Source of the DNA: Caballeronia calidae
GTDB taxonomy: Bacteria; Pseudomonadota; Gammaproteobacteria; Burkholderiales; Burkholderiaceae
Reading direction: 5' to 3'
Assembly (NCBI RefSeq): GCF_900044055.2
Contig: NZ_FCOX02000021.1
Span: 1-64,000 of the forward strand
Length of the DNA: 64,000 bases
Every line of letters begins with the position of its first letter. Position 1 is the stretch's first letter. The notes under the pieces are model-generated. The model saw nothing but the letters and a program-made list of their open reading frames with translations. It searched no databases and was not told where the DNA came from. Of the stretch, positions 53,338 to 62,582 are shown piece by piece. Made by a program: the position numbers and the translations under genes.

Positions 53338-55344
53338 ATGAAGGCTTCTTTATCGAGAGACAACGAGCAGGAGACGGCGACCCGCCGCGGCGCGCCCGAT
53401 TTCACCGTGCGGCCGCTGCCGCTCGGCCATCGGCTCGGCGAACTGCAGCTCGACGAGGTGCTCGGGATCGGCGGCTTCGGCATCGTCTATCGCGCGTTCG
53501 ACCGCACGCTGCGGCGCGCCGTCGCGATCAAGGAATACATGCCGTCGATGCTCGCGACGCGCGGCGGCGACTACACCGTGTCGCTGCGCGCCGAGCGTTT
53601 CGCGCAGGCATTCGACGCGGGCCGCGGCGCGTTCCTCAACGAGGCGCGGCTGCTCGCGCAGTTCGATCATCCGGGGCTCGTCAAGGTCCTGCATTTCTGG
53701 GAGAGCCACGGCACGGCCTACATGGTGATGCCGTTCCACGAAGGGCGCACCTTGAAGCAGCTGCTCGACGGCGGCTCGCACATGGGCGAGCCGCAGCTGC
53801 GCAACGTCGTCGCCGCGCTGCTCGGCGCGCTCGACACGCTGCATCGCGCGCAGTGCTTTCATCGCGATGTCGCGCTCGACAACGTGCTGATCTGCCCCGA
53901 CGGCGGCGCGGTCCTGCTCGACTTCGGCGCGGCGCGCAAGCGGATCGGCGATCTCGTCGACGACGGCGCGATGATGATCAAGCCCGGCTACGCGCCGATC
54001 GAGCAATACACCGACGATCCCGCGTTCAGCCAGGGGCCGTGGACCGATCTCTACGCGCTCGGCGCGGTCATGCACGCGATGATCACGGGCGAGCTGCCGC
54101 CGGCGGCGGTCGTGCGCAGCATCAAGGACACCTATCAGCCGCTCGCGAGCCGCGAGTTGCCCGGGCGCGAGCCGTACAGCCCGACCTTCCTCGCCGCGGT
54201 GGATCACGCGTTGCAGTTGCGGATCGCGGACCGGCCCGATTCGGTCGCGGCGTTTGCCGCGGAACTCGGGCTGCGCGATCTGGGGCGTGCGGGGTACGCG
54301 GCCGTCGCGCCGTCACCGGATGAAGCGCGCGCGAAACGCGCGGAGCACGCGCAGGGCGAGGAAGCGCCGCCGGTGTCTCCCGAGCCGCAGTCGTCGCCGC
54401 GCGAAGCGCCCGCGATGCAATCCGTGCCGACACAGCGCGCAACCGACGATGCCGGCGCGCCCGAAGCCGACGCGACGAACTTCGTCGGCCCGCCGCCGCC
54501 CGCCGATGACGATTCGACGCTCCCCGGCGCATTGATTCCGCCAGCGTCGGCGTCAGCCCCGGTCACCGAGGCCCGCATGCCGCAGCCGCCATTCGATCGC
54601 CTGCGCGATGCGCTGCGCGACCGTCGCATGCGGGCTTATATCGGCGGCGCGCTGGCGCTGCTGCTCGCGACCGGCATCGGCCTCACGTACCTCGCGAAGC
54701 CCGCGCGGCATGCCGGCGAAATGGCGGGCGCGAGCGAGCCGCAGGCGAACGGCGCGTCGTCGCCCGTCATCGCGCAGGGCGCCGCCAGCCTCGCGCAATC
54801 CAGTCCGGCGCCGGCCGTCGCGCCGCCGTCGTCGGGTGCGTCGGCGCAGCTTGCGCCACCGGTCGTCGCGACCGCGCCCGCGAGCGGGAACGCGGCAGCG
54901 CCGGCGCCGCAGGTCGCGGCCAATGGCCGCGATGCCGCGCCGCCCCAGCCCGTGACGGGTTCGGCTGTTGCGCCGGCCGCGAGCCTCGATGCGTCGGAGC
55001 GTGTCGTGAACATGCCGCCGTCCGAAGCCGCCGCCGCGCTGCCGGCACCCGCTTCCGGCGCCGAGGCCATGGCTTCCTCCGATTCAGCGCCTGCCGCCAC
55101 GAGCGACGGCCAGCCGCCGCAGGACGCCATGGACACCGTCGCCGTGCGCTTTCACGTGCGCCCGTGGGGCGACATCTACGTAAGCGGCGTACGGCGCGGC
55201 GCGAGTCCGCCGCTGCGGTCGGTGTCGCTCGCGCCCGGCACTTACCAGATCGAGATCCGCAACGGCTCGCTGCCGCCGCTGCGCCGCACCGTGAAGATCG
55301 ATCCCGGCAGCAAACCGATCAGCATCGACTATGCCTTCGAATGA
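53338..55344 (+). CDS. T6SS Ser/Thr protein kinase (PpkA-like), single-pass membrane protein
   Basis: 668 residues. N-terminal Hanks kinase domain with Gly-loop GIGGFGIV (43-50), Lys in VAIK (K65), alpha-C Glu E102, HRD loop with D177 and N182, and DFG at 195-197, so catalytically complete. A Pro/Ala-rich stretch, one transmembrane helix (about 432-453) and a low-complexity periplasmic segment lead to a C-terminal PEGA-like domain (about 600-668). It overlaps tssA by 14 bp. It is expected to phosphorylate the T6SS for TagH binding and activate firing; GGGAGGTGAAC precedes its ATG. Confidence 0.92.
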   Translation: MKASLSRDNEQETATRRGAPDFTVRPLPLGHRLGELQLDEVLGIGGFGIVYRAFDRTLRRAVAIKEYMPSMLATRGGDYTVSLRAERFAQAFDAGRGAFLNEARLLAQFDHPGLVKVLHFWESHGTAYMVMPFHEGRTLKQLLDGGSHMGEPQLRNVVAALLGALDTLHRAQCFHRDVALDNVLICPDGGAVLLDFGAARKRIGDLVDDGAMMIKPGYAPIEQYTDDPAFSQGPWTDLYALGAVMHAMITGELPPAAVVRSIKDTYQPLASRELPGREPYSPTFLAAVDHALQLRIADRPDSVAAFAAELGLRDLGRAGYAAVAPSPDEARAKRAEHAQGEEAPPVSPEPQSSPREAPAMQSVPTQRATDDAGAPEADATNFVGPPPPADDDSTLPGALIPPASASAPVTEARMPQPPFDRLRDALRDRRMRAYIGGALALLLATGIGLTYLAKPARHAGEMAGASEPQANGASSPVIAQGAASLAQSSPAPAVAPPSSGASAQLAPPVVATAPASGNAAAPAPQVAANGRDAAPPQPVTGSAVAPAASLDASERVVNMPPSEAAAALPAPASGAEAMASSDSAPAATSDGQPPQDAMDTVAVRFHVRPWGDIYVSGVRRGASPPLRSVSLAPGTYQIEIRNGSLPPLRRTVKIDPGSKPISIDYAFE

Positions 55345-56398
55345 CATCAGCCACGCGGCGCCATCGACGGGCGCGCGCGACACGCCGCGCGCGGACCTGA
55401 TCGACCGGCTGCTGGACGCGATCGAGCCCGGCGCGCCATGCGGCGCGAATCTCGAATACGAGCCCGATTTCCTGCAGCTTCAGGCGCAGGCGACGCCGCG
55501 CGCGGAGCAGCAGTACGGCGACACCGTGATCCCGGCCGAAGCGCCCGACTGGCGCGCGGTCGAACGGCTCGCGCTGGCGCTGTTCGCGCGCACGAAGGAC
55601 CTGCGCGTCGCCGCGCACCTGACGCGCAGCTGGACCGAGCTGCACGGCATCGCGGGCTATGCGGACGGGCTCGCGCTCGTCGCGGGCCTGATCGGGCGAT
55701 GGTGGGACGATGTGCACCCGCGCGTCGACGCGGAAGGCGATACGGACCCGACGCCGCGCATCAACGCGCTCGCCGAGGTCGCCGGCGCGCACGACTGCGC
55801 GCGCGTAGCGCGCCGCCAGCCGCTCTTCGAAGGCGGTCCGGGCGTGCGCGATGCCGAACGCATGCTCGATGGCCGCGACGACGGCGCGCAGCCCGTGGGC
55901 GACCGCGAACCGCTGATCGCGTCGCTTCTCGCCGCGCGGCAACGCGGCGAGACGCCGCTCGCGCCGGTGCTCGCCGTGCTGCGCGCGCTCGACGCGATCC
56001 GCGCGTGCGTGACGCAGCGGCTCGGCGGCGAATGGGCGCCCGACACGAGCGAGGTCGAAAAGGCCCTGCGGCGCATCGTCCAGGCGATGCCGCGCGAGAC
56101 GCCTGCGCCGGCGGCCGAAGCCAGCGCGGTAGCAGCCGCGCCGTCCGGCGGGCCCGCATGGCGCGACGCGGAAATGACGAGCCGCGACGACGTGCGTATC
56201 GGCATCGACAGGATGTGCCGCTATTTCGAGCTGCACGAGCCGGGCCATCCGGCGCCGATCCTGCTGCGGCGCGCGCAACGGCTGCTCGCGCTCGACTTCT
56301 ACGAAATCATCCGGGATCTCGCGCCCGAGAGCCTGCCGAAGCTCGACATGCTGAGCGGCGAGGTGCACGGCGAGGCGAGCGGCGAGCGGAGCGAATGA
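55331..56398 (+). CDS. tssA: T6SS cap/baseplate protein TssA
   Basis: 355 residues. The ImpA N-terminal domain (about 25-145) shows PGAPCGANLEYEPDFLQLQA, DWRAVERLALALFARTKDLR and GRWWDDVHPRVDAEGDTDPT. A C-terminal helical region follows, SRDDVRIGIDRMCRYFELHE and YEIIRDLAPESLPKLDMLS. TssA primes and caps the growing sheath. The start at 55331 lies inside the end of the kinase gene, implying coupling. Confidence 0.93.
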   Translation: MPSNDISHAAPSTGARDTPRADLIDRLLDAIEPGAPCGANLEYEPDFLQLQAQATPRAEQQYGDTVIPAEAPDWRAVERLALALFARTKDLRVAAHLTRSWTELHGIAGYADGLALVAGLIGRWWDDVHPRVDAEGDTDPTPRINALAEVAGAHDCARVARRQPLFEGGPGVRDAERMLDGRDDGAQPVGDREPLIASLLAARQRGETPLAPVLAVLRALDAIRACVTQRLGGEWAPDTSEVEKALRRIVQAMPRETPAPAAEASAVAAAPSGGPAWRDAEMTSRDDVRIGIDRMCRYFELHEPGHPAPILLRRAQRLLALDFYEIIRDLAPESLPKLDMLSGEVHGEASGERSE

Positions 56399-56445
56399 CG
56401 CCGGATGAGCCAACGCGCAATTTGACCGATGTGAAGGAGAGGACG

Positions 56446-57000
56446 ATGACGGACAAAACCAGAGCGGCGAAGAGCGGACAGAAATTCATCGCGCGCAATC
56501 GTGCGCCGCGCGTGCAGATCGAGTACGACGTCGAGACCTACGGCGCTGAGCGCAAGGTGCAGCTGCCGTTCGTGATGGGCGTGATCGCAGACCTCGCGGG
56601 CAAGCGCGCCGAGCCGCTGCCGGACTTGCCGGAGCGCAAGTTTCTGGAAATCGATGTCGACAACTTCGACGACCGGATGAAGTCGATCGCGCCGCGCGCC
56701 GCGTTTGCCGTGCCGAATACGCTGACGGGCGAAGGAACCTTCAACGTTGACATGACGTTCGAGCGCATCGACGACTTCTCGCCGGCGGCGATCGCGCGCA
56801 ACGTCGACGCGCTGCGCCGGCTGCTGGAGGCGCGCACGGAGCTGTCGAACCTGCTGTCGTACATGGACGGCAAGCACGGCGCGGAGCAGCTGATCGAGCG
56901 CGCGATCAACGATCCCGACCTCCTGAAGACGCTGGTGCACGAGCCCGCCGCGCAGGCGCCCGAGGACGGCACGACCCCGACGGAGACGCGAGATGAATGA
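56446..57000 (+). CDS. tssB: T6SS contractile sheath small subunit TssB
   Basis: 184 residues starting at 56446 with GAAGGAGAGG upstream; an in-frame ATG at 56395 is less likely. KFIARNRAPRVQIEYDVETY, KVQLPFVMGVIADLAG, RKFLEIDVDNFDDRMKSIAP and LLSYMDGKHGAEQLIERAIN are diagnostic. It forms the contractile sheath with TssC and overlaps it by 8 bp. Confidence 0.96.
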   Translation: MTDKTRAAKSGQKFIARNRAPRVQIEYDVETYGAERKVQLPFVMGVIADLAGKRAEPLPDLPERKFLEIDVDNFDDRMKSIAPRAAFAVPNTLTGEGTFNVDMTFERIDDFSPAAIARNVDALRRLLEARTELSNLLSYMDGKHGAEQLIERAINDPDLLKTLVHEPAAQAPEDGTTPTETRDE

Positions 57001-58501
57001 CACGGCACACGCCCGCGCCGATGCGCGCGGCACCGCGCAGCCGGCCGACGCGCGCGACGAATTCGCCGCGCTGCTGCAGAAGGAGTTCAAGCCGAAAACC
57101 GCGGAGGCGCGCGAGTCGGTCGAGCGCGCGGTGCGCACGCTCGCGCAGCAGGCGCTCGAGCATACGGCCGGCATGACGAACGATGCGTACGGCAGCGTCA
57201 AGCAGATCATCGCGGAGATCGACCGGAAGTTGACCGAGCAGATCAACCAGATCCTGCACCACGGCGAATTCCAGGCGCTCGAAGGCGCATGGCGTGGCCT
57301 TCACTACCTCGTCACGCACACCGAAACCGACGAACTCCTGAAGATCAAGGCGCTGCCCGCGTCGCGCAGCGAGCTCGCCCGCACGCTCAAGCGCTACAAG
57401 GGCGTCGCGTGGGACCAGAGCCCGCTGTTCCGCAAGGTCTATGAGGAGGAGTACGGGCAGTTCGGCGGCGAGCCGTTCGGCTGTCTCGTCGGCGACTTCT
57501 ACTTCAACCACAGTCCGCCCGACGTCGAGATGCTCGGCGAGCTGTCGAAGATCGCGGCCGCTGCGCATGCGCCGTTCATCGCCGGCGCGTCGCCCGAGCT
57601 GATGCAGATGGACTCGTGGCAGGAGCTGTCGAATCCGCGCGATCTGACGAAGATCTTCCAGAACACCGAGTACGCGTCATGGCGCAGCCTGCGACAGTCC
57701 GACGATTCGCGCTACGTCGGCCTCGCGATGCCGCGCTTTCTCGCGCGGCTGCCGTACGGCGCGCGCACGAATCCAGTCGACGAATTCGACTTCGAGGAAG
57801 ACACCGACTCCGCGAACCACGACCGCTACACGTGGGCGAACTCCGCGTATGCGATGGCCACGAACATCAACCGCTCGTTCAAGCTGCACGGCTGGTGCTC
57901 GTCGATTCGCGGCGTCGAATCGGGCGGCGCGGTCGAGGGGCTGCCGAGCCACACGTTCCCGACCGACGACGGCGGCGTCGACCAGAAGTGCCCGACGGAG
58001 ATCGCGATCAGCGACCGCCGCGAAGCCGAGCTCGCGAAGAACGGCTTCATGCCGTTCGTGCACCGAAAGAACTCGGATTTTGCCGCGTTCATCGGCGCGC
58101 AGTCGCTGTACCAGCCGACCGAATATCACGATCCCGACGCGACCGCGAACGCGCGGCTGTCCGGGCGCCTGCCGTACCTGTTCGCGTGCTGCCGCTTCGC
58201 GCATTACCTGAAGTGCATCGTGCGCGACAAGATCGGCTCGTTCCGCGAGCGCGACGACATGGAGCGCTGGCTGAACGACTGGATCATGAATTACGTCGAT
58301 GGCGATCCGGCGAACTCGTCGCAGGAGACGAAGGCGCGCAAGCCGCTCGCGGCGGCGCAGGTGGTCGTCGACGACATCGAGGACAACCCCGGCTATTACG
58401 CGTCGAAGTTCTTCCTGCGGCCGCATTACCAGCTCGAAGGACTCACCGTGTCGCTGCGGCTCATTTCGCGGCTGCCTTCGACGAAGGCGGCGGGCGCGTG
58501 A
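56993..58501 (+). CDS. tssC: T6SS contractile sheath large subunit TssC
   Basis: 502 residues. EFQALEGAWRGLHYLVTHTE, YEEEYGQFGGEPFGCLVGDF, PFIAGASPELMQMDSWQELS, and KFFLRPHYQLEGLTVSLRLI at the C-terminus are the conserved blocks. It co-assembles with TssB and contains the ClpV-accessible sheath surface together with the TssB N-terminal helix. Confidence 0.97.
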   Translation: MNDTAHARADARGTAQPADARDEFAALLQKEFKPKTAEARESVERAVRTLAQQALEHTAGMTNDAYGSVKQIIAEIDRKLTEQINQILHHGEFQALEGAWRGLHYLVTHTETDELLKIKALPASRSELARTLKRYKGVAWDQSPLFRKVYEEEYGQFGGEPFGCLVGDFYFNHSPPDVEMLGELSKIAAAAHAPFIAGASPELMQMDSWQELSNPRDLTKIFQNTEYASWRSLRQSDDSRYVGLAMPRFLARLPYGARTNPVDEFDFEEDTDSANHDRYTWANSAYAMATNINRSFKLHGWCSSIRGVESGGAVEGLPSHTFPTDDGGVDQKCPTEIAISDRREAELAKNGFMPFVHRKNSDFAAFIGAQSLYQPTEYHDPDATANARLSGRLPYLFACCRFAHYLKCIVRDKIGSFRERDDMERWLNDWIMNYVDGDPANSSQETKARKPLAAAQVVVDDIEDNPGYYASKFFLRPHYQLEGLTVSLRLISRLPSTKAAGA

Positions 58502-58564
58502 GCGGCGGGCGGCGGCGCATCTGCAAATCTGACCTGACATGACTGACACGAAACGGAGGCAGCG

Positions 58565-59056
58565 ATGGGCGTGGCAATGTTTATGAAGGTGGACGGCGTG
58601 ACCGGCGAATCGGCGGACTCGCAGCACAAGGGCTGGACCGACATCCAGTCGTTCTCGTGGGGCGCGAGCCAGCCGGGCGCGATGGCGAGCGGCAGCGGCG
58701 GCAACGCGGGCAAGGCGAGCTTCAACGATCTGATCGTCGATGCGTACATGGACAAGGGTGCGCCCGCGATCATCAAGAACTGCGCGAGCGGCAAGCATTT
58801 GCCCACCGTCGAGATCTCGGCGTGCAAGACCGGCGGCACGCAGGTCGAGTTCATGCGCGTGACGCTGCAGGAAGTGCTCGTGACGTCGGCGAACGTCGCG
58901 GGCGTCGACCCCGGCGACAGCGCCGACCGGTTGCTGATGCACTACGGCTTCCAGGCCGCGAAGGTCAAGAAGCAGTACTGGCAGCAGAACGACAACGGCG
59001 GCAAGGGCGCCGAGGTGTCGGTCGGATGGAACATCAAGGAAAACACCGAGATGTGA
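58565..59056 (+). CDS. hcp: T6SS inner-tube protein Hcp (TssD)
   Basis: 163 residues. FMKVDGVTGESADSQHKGWT, DIQSFSWGASQPG, CASGKHLPTVEISACKTGG and EVLVTSANVAG are typical of Hcp1-type hexamer-forming proteins. An ACGGAGG ribosome site 5-6 bp before the ATG suggests strong translation, as expected for an abundant tube subunit. It follows tssC by 63 bp. Confidence 0.97.
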   Translation: MGVAMFMKVDGVTGESADSQHKGWTDIQSFSWGASQPGAMASGSGGNAGKASFNDLIVDAYMDKGAPAIIKNCASGKHLPTVEISACKTGGTQVEFMRVTLQEVLVTSANVAGVDPGDSADRLLMHYGFQAAKVKKQYWQQNDNGGKGAEVSVGWNIKENTEM

Positions 59057-59075
59057 TGATACGGAGAACGAAATC

Positions 59076-59624
59076 ATGAACGACCGGCACCATCGTGGCG
59101 ATTGGGCGGACGGCACGCGCGACCGCCTCCAGCCCGCGCTGCTCGACCGCCTCACCGACGACGACCGCGCGCGCCGCGCGGAGCCGCCCGGCGCCCGGTG
59201 GATCGGCGCGGAGCATCTGCGCGCGGCCGTGCTGCGCGACCTCGCCTGGCTGCTCAACACGCGCAACGGCGAGGACGGCTTCGTCGACTGGGCCGCGTTC
59301 GGGCACGCGCAGGCCTCGGTGCTCAACTATGGCATGCGGCCGCTCGTCGGCAGGCCGATGTCGGGCGTCGAGCACATGTCGGTGGAGGCGTCGATCCGCG
59401 ACGCGATCGTCCGCTTCGAGCCGCGCATCGAGCCCGGGAGCGTCGAAGTCCGCAGCGTGCGTGACGCGCCGGGCGACGCGGCCGGCGAGCGCCGCCACAA
59501 CATGCTGATGTTCGAGATTCGCGGCACGCTCTGGTCGGTCCCGCATCCGGTCGAATTCGTGCTGCGCTCCGATCTCGACCTGGAGACGGGCGCGATGTTG
59601 CTGCAATCCGCGGCGGGGGCGTGA
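59076..59624 (+). CDS. tssE: T6SS baseplate protein TssE (gp25-like)
   Basis: 182 residues. LQPALLDRLTDDD at the start, AVLRDLAWLLNTRN, SVLNYGMRPLVGRPMSG, and SIRDAIVRFEPRIEPGSVEV follow the TssE/gp25 pattern. It sits at the base of the sheath. It follows hcp by 19 bp and precedes tssF by 4 bp. Confidence 0.95.
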   Translation: MNDRHHRGDWADGTRDRLQPALLDRLTDDDRARRAEPPGARWIGAEHLRAAVLRDLAWLLNTRNGEDGFVDWAAFGHAQASVLNYGMRPLVGRPMSGVEHMSVEASIRDAIVRFEPRIEPGSVEVRSVRDAPGDAAGERRHNMLMFEIRGTLWSVPHPVEFVLRSDLDLETGAMLLQSAAGA

Positions 59625-59628
59625 CGCG

Positions 59629-61503
59629 ATGGATACGCGCCTGCTCGATTACTACAACCGCGAGCTCGCCTATCTGCGCGAGCTCGGCGCGGAGTTCGCG
59701 CAACGGTTTCCGAAAGTCGCCGCGCGGCTGCGGCTCGACGAGTCCGGGCCGCCCGATCCGTACGTCGAGCGGCTGCTCGAAGGCTTCAGCTTCCTCACCG
59801 CGCGCGTGCAACTCAAGATGGACGCGGAGTTTCCGCGCTTCACGCAGGCGCTGCTCGATGCCGTGTATCCGGGCTATGTCGCGCCGCTGCCGTCGATAGC
59901 GATCGTGCAGTTCACGCCCCGCATGAACGAGGGCAGTCTCGCGCAGGGCTGGCGGCTCCCGGCGGGCACGGCGCTGCGCGCGCGGCCGGCCGCGTCCGAG
60001 GAGACCGCGTGCGAGTTTCGTACCGCGCACGATCTGACGCTCTGGCCGCTCGAACTGACGGACGCAGCCGTGACGGGCGCGCCCGCCGGGCTGCCGCGCG
60101 GCGCTTTCGCGGCGTGGCAGGACGTGCGCGGCGCGCTGCGGATCCGGCTGAAGGCGCGCGGCGGGGCGCGGCTCGCGCAACTGCCGCTCGAGCGGCTGAC
60201 GTTCCATCTCGCGGGCCCCGAAGGCGATGCCCTGCATCTGCTGGAGCTGATCGCGTCGCACGCGCTCGGCGTGGTCTGTCACGATCCGGGGCAGCGGCCG
60301 CCCGGCTGGATGCATGCGCTCGATGCGGACGCGATCGTCCACGAGGGATTCGACGCGGCGCAGGCGCTCCTGCCTGACGATGGCCGCAGCTTCCACGGCT
60401 ACCGGCTGCTGCGCGAGTATTTCGCGTTTCCGGCGCGCTTCCTGTTCTTCAGCATCGGCGGGCTGCGGCCGGCGCTCGCGCGCGCCACCGGCGACGAATG
60501 CGAGCTCACCGTGCTGTTCGATCGTCACGACGCGGCGCTCGAAGCGGCTCTTGACGCGCGCCATCTCGCGCTGAACTGCACGCCGGCGATCAATCTGTTC
60601 GCGCGCCGGGCCGACCGGATTCCGGTGCAGGCCGGCGCGCGCGAGCATCACCTCGTGGTCGACCGCAGCCGGCCGCTCGATTACGAGGTCTACGCGGTCG
60701 AGCGGCTCGCGAGCGAGCAGCGCGACGACGGACAGGCGCGCACGTTCCGCCCGTTCCACGCATCGTTCGCGGGCGACGGCGGCGACTACGGCGCGTACTA
60801 CACGGTGCGGCGCGAGCCTCGCCTCGTCTCGGCGCAGGCGCGGGCGAACGGCGCGCGCACGGGCTACACCGGCAGCGAGACCTATGTCTCGCTCGTGGAC
60901 AGCCAGTGCGCGCCTTACGACGAATCGATGCGCTATCTGTCGGTCGACACGCTGTGCACGAATCGCGATCTCGTGCTGCTGCAGCCGCCCGGCGAGACCA
61001 ACGGCTTCACGCTGCGCGTGTCGGCGCCGGTGGAGCGGGCCGTCGCGATCCGCGGGCCGTCGCGCCCGCGTCCGCCGATCGCCGATGCGCAGAGCGCGTG
61101 GCGGCTCATCCGCCATCTCGGGCTCGCGCGTCAGACGCTGACCGATCTCGACGACGACGAGGGCGCGCGCGTGCTGCGCGAGCTGCTCGCCCTGCACGCG
61201 GACCCGGCCGATGTGGCGATGCGCAGGCAGATCGACGGCGTGCAGCGCGTCGCGTTCTCGTCGGTGTTTCGCCGCTTGCCGGCCGCGGGCCCGCTGATGT
61301 TCGGGCGCGGCGTGCAGGTGGAGGTCACCGTCGACGACCACGCGTTTTCCGGCGACAGCCCGTTTCTGCTCGGCGCGGTGCTGGAGCAGTTCTTCGCGCG
61401 TCATGTGTCGATCAATGTGTTCGCCGAATGCGTGCTGACGAGCGCGCAGCGCGGCAGGCTCGCGCATTGGCCGGCGCGCATCGGCAGGCGGCCCGTGATA
61501 TGA
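59629..61503 (+). CDS. tssF: T6SS baseplate protein TssF
   Basis: 624 residues. LLDYYNRELAYLRELGAEFA, QRFPKVAARLRL, DPYVERLLEGFSFLTARVQL, and C-terminal EQFFARHVSINVFAECVLTS are hallmark blocks of TssF/VasA. It forms the baseplate wedge with TssG and TssE. It overlaps tssG by ATGA. Confidence 0.96.
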   Translation: MDTRLLDYYNRELAYLRELGAEFAQRFPKVAARLRLDESGPPDPYVERLLEGFSFLTARVQLKMDAEFPRFTQALLDAVYPGYVAPLPSIAIVQFTPRMNEGSLAQGWRLPAGTALRARPAASEETACEFRTAHDLTLWPLELTDAAVTGAPAGLPRGAFAAWQDVRGALRIRLKARGGARLAQLPLERLTFHLAGPEGDALHLLELIASHALGVVCHDPGQRPPGWMHALDADAIVHEGFDAAQALLPDDGRSFHGYRLLREYFAFPARFLFFSIGGLRPALARATGDECELTVLFDRHDAALEAALDARHLALNCTPAINLFARRADRIPVQAGAREHHLVVDRSRPLDYEVYAVERLASEQRDDGQARTFRPFHASFAGDGGDYGAYYTVRREPRLVSAQARANGARTGYTGSETYVSLVDSQCAPYDESMRYLSVDTLCTNRDLVLLQPPGETNGFTLRVSAPVERAVAIRGPSRPRPPIADAQSAWRLIRHLGLARQTLTDLDDDEGARVLRELLALHADPADVAMRRQIDGVQRVAFSSVFRRLPAAGPLMFGRGVQVEVTVDDHAFSGDSPFLLGAVLEQFFARHVSINVFAECVLTSAQRGRLAHWPARIGRRPVI

Positions 61504-62570
61504 AGCGCGACACGACCGACGACATGACGCGCGATCCGGCCCGCGACGTGCGACGCGCGGCGTGGTGGGCCCGCCTGCGCGCGGCGCCGCACGGCTACGA
61601 CCTGTTCCAGGCGCTGCGCTGGCTCGACGCGCTCTCGCCCGGGCGCGCGCCGCTCGGCCATGCCGCGCGTCCGCGCGACGAGCCCGTGCGGCTCGGGCAG
61701 CAGGCGTCGCTCGCGTTCGCCGCGTCCATGCTCGCCGGTGTCGAGGACGACGGCGCCGCGCCGCCGCGCATGACGATTCACGGCTTCGGCCTGTTCGGGC
61801 CCAACGGACCGTTGCCGTCGCATCTGACCGAGTACGCGCACGAGCGCGCCGCGCAGCACGACGATCCGACCTTCGCCGCGTTCGCCGATCTCTTTCATCA
61901 CCGGCTGATCCTGCTGTTCTATCGCGCATGGGCCGATGCGCAGCCGACCGTGAGCCTCGACCGCGCCGGACGAGCGCACTTCGACCGGCATGTCGCGAGC
62001 CTCATCGGCCGCGACGCGCCGGAGCAAACCGCCGTCGATGCGCTTTCCCCGCACGCGCGCTGCTTTCACGCCGGTCATCTCGTGCGGCATACGCGCAATC
62101 CCGAAGGGCTCGTGCAGATCGTGCGCCGTCACTTCGGCGTCGCGGCGCGCATCGTCGAGCATGTGCCGCAATGGGTGGCGATCGAGCGCACGCAGCGTTG
62201 CGCGATCCACGCGACGCGCCCGACGCAGCCGCTCGGCGGCGCGCTGCTCGGCATCGCGGTGCGGGATGCGCAGTCGCGTTTCCGGATCGTGCTCGGCCCG
62301 CTCGCGCTCGACGCGTACCGGCGTTTCCTGCCCGGCGGCGCGCATGCGCAGCAGCTTGCGCAATGGGTGCGCGAGTACATCGGCATCGAATTCGACTGGG
62401 ACGTACAGCTCGAACTTGCGCCCGACGCGGTGCCCGCGCTCGCGCTCGGCGCGCCGCATGGAATCGGCCGCAGCGCGTGGCTCGGGCGGCGGCTCGATCC
62501 GCAGCCGGCGCGCGATCTCGTCGTGCGCTACGACGAGCGGCGCGCCGCTCGTCATCGTGAAACCGCCTAG
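61500..62570 (+). CDS. tssG: T6SS baseplate protein TssG
   Basis: 356 residues. APHGYDLFQALRWLDALSPG, RLGQQASLAFAAS, HGFGLFGPNGPLPSHLTEYA, FADLFHHRLILLFYRAWADA and FLPGGAHAQQLAQWVREYIG match TssG/VasB. The start ATG overlaps the tssF stop; a long in-frame upstream extension is a shadow of tssF. Confidence 0.96.
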   Translation: MKRDTTDDMTRDPARDVRRAAWWARLRAAPHGYDLFQALRWLDALSPGRAPLGHAARPRDEPVRLGQQASLAFAASMLAGVEDDGAAPPRMTIHGFGLFGPNGPLPSHLTEYAHERAAQHDDPTFAAFADLFHHRLILLFYRAWADAQPTVSLDRAGRAHFDRHVASLIGRDAPEQTAVDALSPHARCFHAGHLVRHTRNPEGLVQIVRRHFGVAARIVEHVPQWVAIERTQRCAIHATRPTQPLGGALLGIAVRDAQSRFRIVLGPLALDAYRRFLPGGAHAQQLAQWVREYIGIEFDWDVQLELAPDAVPALALGAPHGIGRSAWLGRRLDPQPARDLVVRYDERRAARHRETA

Positions 62571-62582
62571 AAGGGAATCGCC

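Noticed and set aside
54300..55100. Repeat-like Ala/Pro-rich region in the T6SS kinase as a DNA repeat
   Set aside because: It is low-complexity linker coding sequence, without regular repeat units.
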